DNA of 64,000 nt. Origin: Perkinsus olseni. Lineage: Eukaryota; Perkinsozoa; Perkinsida; Perkinsidae. Shown piece after piece: positions 13,736-23,894 of the stretch. How positions within the stretch are numbered: position 1 is the first letter of the stretch; each line of letters opens with the position of its first letter. The notes below the pieces were generated by a model. That model ran no database searches. It had not been told where the DNA came from and saw nothing but the letters and a program-made list of their open reading frames with translations. Position numbers and translations under genes: made by a program. The DNA is taken from the NCBI GenBank assembly GCA_013115135.1, contig JABANP010000006.1:124001-188000 (forward strand), in the 5' to 3' direction.

Positions 13736-16467
13736 CGCCCACCTATAGTATCCCATTTTCTTATCACTAATTCGCAAGGCACTGCGCTCCGATGAACTGC
13801 GATTTTCTTTCGACCACCCTTTATTACGTATCCTCGCCGTCGCACTCCCGCAAACACTAGTTTGTCTCCGTCTCGGCCTCCAGAGGATACACAGAGGCCA
13901 GACTTCTCGTCCTTTATGAGATAGGCATCCGAAGGAAGCATCCCCCTCATCTCGAAAACCTACAAATCGCATAGATGAGAGTCGGTTGGATCAACGAACG
14001 AACTGGGTTCAATCCAAAAGTGTGGCATGAGAAACGACTCTTCTCTGCCTGCGTTTCATAGATGTCACTTCCCTCCATAATTCCCTCGAAATAAGAGTCG
14101 TTTTCCTGATATGGCGGATCAGTTCAGATAGTACAAACCCGTGGTGCTTTCCGACCGCAAATCTCAGTATCCCGCAGAGCGCTTTACATCCCGCGAGTCA
14201 CACCAGACCATAAATCCTCCTCCATGCGCTTTCTTGCACGTGGTATGTCATTCTCCCCATACTACCTTGTGAAACTTATCCACGAAGTACTGGAAAGGTT
14301 TGCACTGCATATCCTTCTTGAATTGCAGACGATCCTCGATCCCACCGGCCAGGGCCTTCTCCTTCAAGGTCTCTGACCACGGAAAAACCTCCCTCAGGAC
14401 AGCGCGATTCCAAGTAGTGACTATAAAGGTTGGTTCCCCTAGAGTTCCACGAGACCACTAAATTGCAAGCGCGCCTGCATCCGACCACCTTAGACTAAGC
14501 GTGTACTTCCCCAATGAAATGAGTAACCACAAATTCCTATTCACCCGGGCCCATGCTACGGGCGTGGCGCGTAGCTATGCCAAGCCCCAAGCTAGTACTT
14601 GCGTAAGGGTCCGCCGCGTAAAAGTAGTCCTTGTAGTCATCAAACCAAACCTCAACCGTTCGGATCTTATTGTAGTACACCTGGGTGTTGTCAATCTTAT
14701 ACGGGAATGAAGGACGGAAAACCTGATTGGAACACTATAAAATCAAGGACAGGCGCCGAGTTCTCAACATTGCTGAATCGGCGTGCGGAATAACACCCAA
14801 ATAAGGAACCACTTAGCGAATTTAACTATCGATATCGCACCCTGCCCCCGAGTTTTCCATCAGCGAAGCCAGGGGATAGACAAGAAAGAGATAATGGCGT
14901 TGGAAGCGACAATCCCACGCGATGGTCTGACATTCATCCACCGTACCAAGATCCATCTTTTAACCACTCCCGGCGACATCCAAAGACTCTCAATCATGCC
15001 AAAATCCCAACCCAGTGTTGAATACCACTCCCCCCCGTTACTACATGGGCAACTCTCGAGTCGCGAGCAACATAGATCTCTCCACCACACAGCCAAACTC
15101 GGATAGATTGCTCCTGAAATGGCGAGGTCACAGCAACCATCCGAATAAATAATAATTTGTGAACCGAGTCACGAAGTCCGTGGAGAGTCTACGAAAAGGG
15201 TTTCGCCCCAGCTGTCAAGCAAAAGTTCGTCGAGCTCAGTAGGTATGTCCCTGACGTGTTCTCCCCGGCCCCCCTCTATTACTATGTTTTCCCCGCCCCA
15301 CATGAGCATACCATTATCGTACTCCCCACTCTCATACCACCATCTTTTGGTAACCCCCAGCAGGCCGCCGGACATGATAGGAACCTGAGAAGGTTCGCGT
15401 CTACCTTGGATCGAGGTTCTGCTATTACCAAGTCATTGCCGTCCTCAAACCAGTTGAATCCGAGGCCCCAATCAAACATCATTTTACTGCCAGCGCTCGG
15501 GTCGTGCACCTGAGACAATAACGGTGAAGCTCGGCAGAAGTCCCCGTAAGGATCACCTGCCAGTCGTCGCCGTTTAGAATAGGGATGACTGGGACGACAA
15601 CTCGTTTGTAATTGATGTTGGCATGCTTGAGGAGAGGCTGCGCCCAGTTAGACTCTGGCTTTACATGAGCGTCAAGGAATACGACCTGGTCAGGGAGTCG
15701 TCAGCTCGGTCCAGGGAGATGCGAGGCAACTCGACTCTCTTACCATGTCCCCGGTGGCAGCACCGGCGCCATCAGTCTTGCTTCTGATCAGACCTTGTCT
15801 GGTCGTGTGTCGAATGACTTTGACTTCCGGGAAGTTCTTCAAATACCTCCGCAAAGGAGGCTCTGACGCGTCGTCCACCACGATAATTTCCTTTAGTATA
15901 TCTGCCGGTGTTTCCGCATAGATCGACTCGCAAGTTCGCTCCAAATACTTCTGTTCATTATGGGCCGCCAAAACAACAGAGATAGTTTTGATTGTGGTCG
16001 GGTACTTGGTAAAATCGACAGGAGGGTGTTGGCCATTCTCGTCTAACGTGGTGTCGATCAGGATGCCATACTCCTGATCCGCAGGAGCGGGTACCTGGGC
16101 TTGAGGCCCTCTGAGAGCTTTTGCCTCGACGTCGTTCGACAAGGACACCAGACAGAGGTTTCACTGCCACTCCAGTCGTCCACCCTTGGCGAGACAGGAA
16201 AACAATAACGCAAATTTGAAGGGCCCATACCGCGATGAGATAGACCGGAAAAGGTATGAACCTGGTCCTATGACGAACCACGTCAAACATCACAGAGGTG
16301 GCAGCGGCCACCACAGTGAGCAATACCAGCCAGGAAGTACCGTAAACAAGCAAGGCGATGAGTATTGGCGGGAAGCATAGCAGGCCAACTCTATAATAGG
16401 CTGCTCGTCGGGCCCGGGGGTTATGGGGCTTATGCGATGCCCGGGAAGAGGACTTTGGGGAGGCCAT
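13640..16467 (-). CDS. Polypeptide N-acetylgalactosaminyltransferase (GT27) with multi-helix N-terminus and ricin-type lectin tail
   Basis: This enzyme starts mucin-type O-glycosylation in the Golgi by adding GalNAc to Ser/Thr. The catalytic core is recognisable: TISVVLAAHNE and KEIIVVDDAS (about 15970-15880), the metal-binding FLDAH (about 15685), the acceptor-site segment MSGGLLGVTKRWW with MWGGEN (about 15360-15270), RVWLCGGEIYVA, then VEVWFDDYKDYFY (about 14650) and CKPFQYFVDKFH (about 14290). A final exon (about 13965-13700) reads LIKDEKSGLCV, like the start of a ricin-B lectin repeat, but only about one repeat is visible. The family normally has one N-terminal anchor. Here two or three hydrophobic helices lie in residues of about 20-95. 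A 20-nt intron (15404-15385) is required to keep the frame. The 3' end runs into a GTAC-rich palindromic tract and is approximate. Confidence 0.88.
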
Positions 16468-16709
16468 CGTAATCAATGACTCTACAAACCGGATGGCATT
16501 ATCGGCACACTTGTCGGCCAGGACAAGAATCGCGCCACGCATTCCAATCACTGAGACGAGACGCGGTTACCGTAATGAATCATCATCCGTGAGGGCGTGG
16601 GTTCGATCCGCGCGGGGAGCTTTTTCCGTCCGCGAAGCTCCACACTGCACGACGACGAAATACCATTCTTAGATTTGCCTTCACCCCACCATGCGTTTCG
16701 TGGTCGGCG

Positions 16710-19380
16710 ATGATACGGGGTCTCGTTAAAGAAGTCCTAGGAGCGGAGCAGAAGCTCGGCCGCAAGATGGGCTCTCAGGCCCTCGGTGAAGCCGTCACCG
16801 ACCTCAAATGGGTAGTAGGTGCCTCTCTGCTCTATCCCCTATGGGTCGTTTCGGACAGTACAGGGTCCTTGACCGTTGTGGCGTTGTTGGATAAGCTGAT
16901 TCTGGCACTCGGAATCGATTCTGGAACTGCATTTTAGGTTTAAAAATTGTTCCCAGAATCGATTCCGAGTTTCAGAATCAGGTTACTCAACAGAGGAGTT
17001 TATCGCCATCGGCTTCTTTGCTATTGAGCTGCTACGGTCGCCTGAATGCTCTAACTGGGCTGGTGTCACGCGGGACGGGCTCGTAGGGAGTTTTCGTAGA
17101 TATACAAATGAAAGCGTATTGGCAAGAGCTTGAATTGATTCACGCGTTGGTGGCAATGCCACCGTGGCATCCGGAGGCAACTATTTCTTCTTAGGCGTGT
17201 GCCCCGGGAGAGGAGACTCGATTCGCAGTGGTCCGATCATGCGGCCGAGTTGAGCTGGTGGATAATACCAACGGTGATGGTTGGAAGATACTGAAGACGT
17301 GGCAGACTAGTGATGACGTCAAAGCGGCACATTGGGAAGACGGCAAACTCTCGGTAGTACCTTCAGGGATATGTACGGCTCGGCTCAGTATGTGGAATAT
17401 ATTCCAGTAGATCATCTTACTGAATGGGAGTGTCGTTGCGATGTCTGGCTATTGCCTTCTGCGGCATCGGGGAAATTAAACTCGAATGCCACCCTTCATT
17501 GTATTTTCTGGTCAGTTTGTCAGCGGAGATGGCACATGGCTTACGGTAGCAGATGACGGTAGCGATGAGGAGTCTGATGCGACCTCGCAGAGCTCCTTGA
17601 ACTCGGCCGTTACAGTGAGCCTTCCTCAACGTCTCACCTTTGATCGTGACGGTAGTTCGCCTGTTCAGGTATGCGCTGTACGGCCTGGTGGTGATCACAG
17701 TGAGGTGATGGTGGTATCCGCGGAGGGTGCGAACCCACGGCTGATGGATCGAGAAGGAAAGACGCTCTGGCGGGGAAGGAACGTACAGGACTCTAAATAC
17801 GATTTGAAGGTTCTAATCTGGATGGGCCATTTTCCGACTGCGACTGGTTTAGCGCGCTGCAGTCGTCTTCAACCCTCGCAGCGCTCAACTCTTGGCGCCA
17901 TATCAATCACTCTAAAGCCCTTGAGCGGAGAGCGATGAATAGGCGATTGTTTATGGTATGGCAGGTCGAGTTCGACGTAACCGCAATTGAGTGGCTGAGT
18001 TCCGAGTGTGTTGTGATGGCCGACAGTCAAGGCAAAGTCAGAGCTTACGTGGTGAAGGAAGGAGAAGGGTAATCATGTTGATAGAAAACGCAGACGAACC
18101 CTGATGCTCTAAAGAGGTCTTCTTCAGCAGTGGAAGTTCCGATGATTCGCTCGGGATTTTACCGCTGAAAATTTATCTTCAAACCTATCGGGGCGCGAGC
18201 ACGCAACACTTCGCCCTCTTCAGATCCCGCCGGCGCCCCCTGCTGGAGCTGCCTCTCACGTTCGTCACGGAGATATCCAGTCATGCCACGGGGCAATCGA
18301 TCACTAAGTGAGCCATCCCCGCGGCACTTCTGAGGTATCATCGAACGCATCATGCGCAGGGGTCGACCAGTCACTCGTATGTATCATGACGAGCCGGCCA
18401 AATTGCTCTACATCGGTGACACGGTCGGGACGTTGATGGCTCTGAGCACGAAGAAGATACTCGACTTGGTCTCGAAGGATGTGATTGAAACGCCGGAGGG
18501 AGCTGGAAAAGGTGGGGCTTCGGTTCCAAGTCAACTCTCGTATCAATCTTTTGATCACTGGAAATCTCGTAGGTATTATTATCTCGTGAATTTGTTCTCG
18601 AAACATAGCGAACTTTTGGTTTTCTGAGCAGTTGAAACGTTCCAGCTTCCACTAACAATTTCGAGGAACAAAATTTCTGGAAAAACAAGAAATTTTGCGT
18701 GAGGAAATCTTTGAAAGTGGGAGTTGGGTTCCGCGTCGTGACGTATTGTCTCTCATCAGCTTCGTGGCTTGATTGAGTTCTTTTCAGCCGGTAGAATAGC
18801 TCACTTGAAGTACGCCAAGTCGATGCTGCCATTTGTCCGAGGGTTCTCGGGGATCATGGGTTCGATCCGCGGCATCGTCACTTTGGGGGATCTTATATTC
18901 GTGTGCGGTCTCGGCCGCTTCGCCTATGTGTATCGAGGCAAACAGCAAGTCTGCAAGGTCTACCTCAAACAGAAGCTCACGGCCATCCTACCGCTGAGCT
19001 CCGCCGATGATGCAGCTGAAGACGGTGAGGACGGGTTGTCTTTCGTCGGTGGGGGAGCTCAGTATGCTGACAGATTTTCATCGCAAAGTGGTTGTTGATT
19101 GATCCATTGATCTGAATGAGTGGATTCTTGCTGTTTAGATGACGAGTCCGAAAACGGTGACGAGGCCAGTGACTTGTCCGAGGGAGAGCCCGCCGCTGAT
19201 GACGATGAAGAGGAGGATGGGCTCGGTGATCTAGATGAAAGTGACGGCTCGAGCGAGGGAGACTTTGGTGACTTCGATGAGGAAGAGGAGGAGGAGCCTC
19301 GTGGTCACGAGGGGAAGAAGCGGAAACAGGAAGCATCTGAAGGTGAAAACCGCGCCGTGTGCCTTCCTGTAGGATATTGA
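16710..19380 (+). CDS. WDR74 / Nsa1-like WD-repeat ribosome-biogenesis protein
   Basis: Nsa1/WDR74 is a seven-bladed WD protein of the pre-60S particle in the nucleolus. The exon from ATG 16710 reads VLGAEQKLGRKMGSQALGEA and ends DLKW before a donor at 16811. Later exons give the family blocks FAVVRSCGRVELVDN (about 17230), REGKTLWRGRNVQDSKYDLK (about 17750), FDVTAIEWLSSECVVMADS (about 17970), YIGDTVGTLMALSTKK (about 18410), and GFSGIMGSIRGIV followed by GLGRFAYVYR and KVYLKQKL (about 18840-18970). These match human WDR74 blade by blade. The C-terminus (19140-19378) is a strongly acidic tail ending in a KKRK cluster, where the mammalian protein has a basic tail. The intron after the first exon carries an 86-bp inverted repeat. 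It converges with the helicase across about 1 kb. Confidence 0.87.
16896..16981. repeat. Foldback inverted repeat inside the first WDR74 intron
   Basis: The ends CTGATTCTG and CAGAATCAG are perfect complements. Inside them an 18-nt arm containing GGAATCGATTC pairs perfectly with its partner, leaving a loop of about 27 nt. The AATCGATT core resembles the GATCGAT motifs of the element at 29264-29868. Confidence 0.75.
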
Positions 19381-20419
19381 TCATGCTGTTGTCTAGGTCC
19401 CAGCAAGCACCGGAAACGATGAGTATTGCTGACCGGTGGAGCTGTGCTGTTCCGATCTTACCAACACGTCAAGTTTCCTATCCATTCTCTGTTGTGAATG
19501 CGTTAGTCAGGAGGGCAGTTCGACTAGCATCGACGTTACGAGTAAACCCTGAACCAGACCGAACAGTGACTGAAGGACTGAGTGTGTCCACCTAGCTGAG
19601 TGCGCAGCTATACGCTTGGACGGTTATGGCGCTTTTGATGAGCCACATAAATCTTTGCGGCACGCGAGTATCAAATCATCAGCGAACCGGAATCGAACGC
19701 CTCAGTTGACAGATTGTTGCCGGACGCTTTGACTGACTTCACGTCGGATGGAAAAAGCATGTGAGAGCACTGCGCGGTATTTGCTGGCCTTCCGGCATTT
19801 TACCACTCATCCTCTGCCAGGGAAGAGACAATGACGATGCAGTCCATAGAGCACTGAGCTATGTTTTTCGCGGAACGACCTAGGTGCTTGGTAGCTTCCT
19901 GATAGACATGATAGTTCATATCATGGAGTCACGTGAAAGAGCCTTGTCGGAGCAGGAAATGGGTGATTATATCGGATATCGCCGATTCGTATGAGCCCAC
20001 AGAAAAGCAGTCACTAAGTATCACGTCGCGCGCAACGTACGGTATGTATATACAGTATGTTTTTGTATATACAGGAGGCTCATGCCAAGGCACAAGCTGG
20101 AAAGCACGGTCCACAGCCACAGCCTAGGCAGTACCATTTGAGTAATGCGGCCTTGGTTCCTTCAATCGGATTGACTCAATCACAGGGGACGTATACCAGT
20201 TACTGGTGAACTCAACGATTACTTCGACGAGACCAGGATGAAAACGAGAAGACAGTGATGATGCTACCAAACATAACAGTAGATACAGCGATAGTACAGG
20301 AATAAAGACGCGCAAGGTTTCATCCCCGAGGCCGGTACTTCGCATTCCCACCTCGGTGATTATTCTTGGCTGTGTGCCCTGATGGTGGTGACTTTTTCTT
20401 CTCATGGCTGTCGTCATCC
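19381..20419. other. Intergenic gap between convergent genes
   Basis: No convincing coding region is seen on either strand. A short AT-rich imperfect repeat (TATATACAG twice) lies at 20045-20075. The gap holds the 3' flanks of the WDR74-like gene and the helicase. Confidence 0.5.
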
Positions 20420-23222
20420 CTATGCTTCGGCCGAGTGTTGCTCGGGCCGCGGGAAGGGAGCGTTGTGGTTGCCGTATATCAGCCCAGCATGGGAGGCCGC
20501 ATCCTTCGGGAAGCCAACGATCTCTAGCTCGGTCTCATAGTCCAGGAGCTGCTCGCCCTTGATCGCCCGAGTCACCCTCGACCGAGTCCGGCGGATGAGG
20601 TCCTTGGTGGGGTCCAGAACATCACCACCATCGGCCAAGTCCTTAGCCAGCCCGCCCATAGCTTGCTGAAAGTGCTTACGTAGTCGCAGGAGCTCCTGGG
20701 TCCGAAGATTACCACCGAAAGCCTTCCGACCGTCGACGAAGATATCAACAAAAATCATACTTCCTTCTCGGCGTTTGTAAGTGAGCTCTACAGAAGTGCC
20801 GAGAATGAACGTAACAGTGTTGATGGGGCAAACGAGTTTGGCGATGCACCTAGGCGCAGGCTGGTTCGGAGGCCAGACGTCGAGGCGGTGCGTGTAGAGA
20901 ACCATTTGGCCGGGTACAACCCTTGCATTCGCCGTACCCATAAGAGACCAGCTTCCACAGTTGAGCGTCTTGTGGTCGACGTCAATAGCCACTTTCCTTT
21001 TCATGCTCACTTGACCGTAGTTAGGTCCGCACAGGACCGCCAAAACACACTCAAGAGTGTACATGTGCTCACCAATAGCAGAGAAGGGAGACCGGCCACC
21101 CGGTACAAAGTCGGCCGCCGGCTCAGTCGCAGCGAGGCCACGGTCGCAGAGAATGTCCAGCATGGCATTGCGGTCCTGCCAGACCCTCTCAAAACTGGAG
21201 TGCTTGAGACCTCGCCGCTTGCAGTACTCCTTAGCGCTCCTCACACCACGTTCGAACCATACTTGCTCCCACTCGAGATAGAATCGCAGGAGGTCGAGCT
21301 GGTCAGGCAAAGGTGTAGAAATCTGGCCTTCAGCGGGCCATAGCTCCCGACAGCCCATCCGATGCAGTGAAGCCGGGTCCACCTTCTTCGGATTGTCGAT
21401 GTCCCCAGGCCGCTGTGTGTTTGCTTCAATATCTTCCATCTCCAGAAGAGCGCACAACGAAACGCTGATGTAGATGCCTTCAGCCGAGTCGAAGAGAATC
21501 GAGCTGGCAATGAGACCCAAGGGCAGTGTAAACACCAACAGGAAAACGGGACAAAGTTCGGCCGAGCTCCGTCAACAGTCCGGAAATCTTGTCGACAGCA
21601 CCAACGCTGAGTAGCTGCGATACGGCCAAACGCACAGCTTCTTGCTTGGGCGGATCTGGCATGGCCTTACAGAAGCTCGGCAGCCACTTGAGAGCGTCAC
21701 CGCGACCGAGAGTGAGCAAGTTGAGGGCGATGTCGATCATCGGCATTCTGGTCATCTCAGGGTCGGGGTTCATAGCCAATCCGTACTTAAACCGAGCCTT
21801 CGGAACGAGATGGAAGCAGAGACCCTCGTGAGTTCTTCCCGCACGTCCACGCCGCTGGATGCAATTGGACCGACCCGTCCAACAGACCTCCAAGCGAGTT
21901 GGGGTGGTCTTGACCTTCTGCTTGCAACAGTCTATGACGTAAGTAAGGTCAGGTACGGTAAGAGACGTCTCAGCGATATTAGTTCCGATGACGCATTTGA
22001 TCTTCCGCCGATCGGTGTTGACCTTGAAGACATCGTTGGTGTACTGCTCGGCGGTTTTGGAGTGCAGGGGGATGAAGTTGAACCGTCTCTTAAAGAGAGC
22101 CTGTTCTGACGACACTTCCGTCAGATAGTGGATAAATTTATTAATGCTGCCGAGACCAGGAAGGAAGATGAGCACAGCGCCACCCTCGCTCGGGTGATAG
22201 CTCTCTTGAGCTTCGATGTAGAGCAGAAGTTCCTCCATCACACGCGTCGGCAGTACCGTAAGGTCAAACTCCTCGGCCGCAGCCTTCGCCCAATAATCAT
22301 CAGCATTCCGATCCAGCTTGGTTTCGGGGATCTTCTCTTCGCAAGGCATCCTCTCCGACCTCATGCTGTCACCGATGTCCACAAACTCGTCCTCATCTTT
22401 GTCGTCCGGGGCCCAATCGAGGATCTGGAAGACGTCCTCGAGATAGTAGTCTTTGACCTCGTAATTAGTGTCCGGTATGGCGACCAGATTAACCTCCTTC
22501 TGGATAAGCTTGTGACCGAAGTAGCTCATGAACTGACGAACATTGGCAGTAGCAGACATGAGAATGACTTTGATGCCTGTGTCCTTCAATAGCGATGTCT
22601 TCACCAAAGTCAATAAAACATCCATCTCCTTGGTCCGTTCGTGGACCTCATCCAAAATGAGATGGGAAACACCCGAAAGCAACGTGTTCTCAGACATTCG
22701 CGCCAGAAGGGTACCCTCAGTACAGTACAGTATCGATCCGCTCTCCACGCTGCCTGGCAGGCTCGTGTTGTTCCTCACACTGTAACCAACAGGTCCAGTA
22801 GTATCCCACTTACGCTCAGTACGGACTCTCTGGGCGACACTGATGGCTGCGACCTGCCTAGGCTGCGTAACAGCGATATTAACGACCTTGCCCTTCGATC
22901 GGGCGTCATCCAGAATCATCTGGGGAATTTGGGTCGTCTTACCACTGCCGGTGGCTCCGGTCACCAGAACGACATTGCGAGCATTCAGAGCCTCGATGAG
23001 CTTCTCCTTAACCCTGTACGCGGGTAGGTCCGCACCAGCTCTGTTCTTAGGCGGCGCTGGGAGGTGCCGGAAGGACTTGTCGTGCCGTCGGTGGGACCTA
23101 CGAGCTCCACGCCAGGGATCGAACGAGGGCGAGGGAGGCTGCCAAGTGTTGACGGGCTCGCTCTCCTCGGACGCCGGTGAGGAAGTAGTGGCTGAGATAT
23201 CTTCTCTGGTCGATTCCGTCAT
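20420..23222 (-). CDS. DExH-box RNA helicase (DHX9/36/57-like) with an internal frame break
   Basis: ATP-dependent RNA helicase of the DEAH/RHA class. The ATG at 23222 precedes a Ser/Glu-rich leader of about 50 residues. All helicase motifs are present in order: I GATGSGKTTQIPQ, Ia TQPRQVAA, II DEVH, III SAT, IV LIFLPG, V GTNIAETSLTVP and VI QRRGRAGR. Winged-helix and HA2 regions follow (LPSFCKAMPDPP, LGRTLSRFPV). The 596-codon upstream frame stops just after the HA2 start and the C-terminal part continues in another frame from about 21503. Removing 13 nt (21516-21504, GT to AG) restores a continuous HA2-like sequence. A possible extra 5' exon at about 23460-23305 reads CLTDSGGYIADVGDISL. The exact orthologue within the subfamily is not settled. 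Confidence 0.9.
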
Positions 23223-23304
23223 GGGACTCAGGGAATTGAAACCTGCAAGAAACTCCACTATTAGTCGCACTGAAGTGAGAAGTAAGAACAGACCGAGTCG
23301 CCAC

Positions 23305-23460
23305 TCTGATTCGCATCACCTCCGCGAGGGCAGCGCCACGCATGGTGGCCTTGAAACGCTCCACAAGAACCGTACGAAGGGATATGTCCCCGACATCAGC
23401 GATGTACCCTCCGGAGTCCGTGAGGCATGGGACCCCCCCGTGGAAATTCGACCTCTCGTG
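23305..23460 (-). other. Candidate 5' coding exon upstream of the helicase
   Basis: An open stretch without its own start reads FHGGVPCLTDSGGYIADVG, then LRTVLVERFKATMRG. It is followed by a possible intron ending TTTCTTGCAG at about 23252, just before the frame that leads into the helicase ATG. It could be an upstream helicase exon or part of another gene. Confidence 0.3.
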
Positions 23461-23894
23461 CTGGATTTTTTGCCGTTTTCAGAAGAGTTCATTCAAGATT
23501 ACTAAGCCTCGAGATAGCACAGACGACCGCCAAGTCTACTTCGTAAAAAAGCGATGTGAGGATCCTGAGAGGAGAAAGCGGCGTGGCCAGGATTCGAACC
23601 TGGGACCTCCACGCTGGACAGCGGAGCGAAGCGATTCATGTTTGCAACTACTGTGTTTTCTGAGACAGCACTAGCGTGGACGCTGAGCAGGTGGCATCAT
23701 GCTGGGTATCATCCACTTCCTTGTAGCAAATCCTGGTCATGGCTAGGGACCGCCGATCGCAGCGCTACTTAGGCTCTTGTTGCTCTGTGATGGACTTATC
23801 GGGCGTCGGGAGAGGCATCAGCGCATTATCGTGTCCTGTTCATTGCACCTTCACAGAAGATCTTTCCCGTCAGTTTTCCTTTGACTAGTAATTC

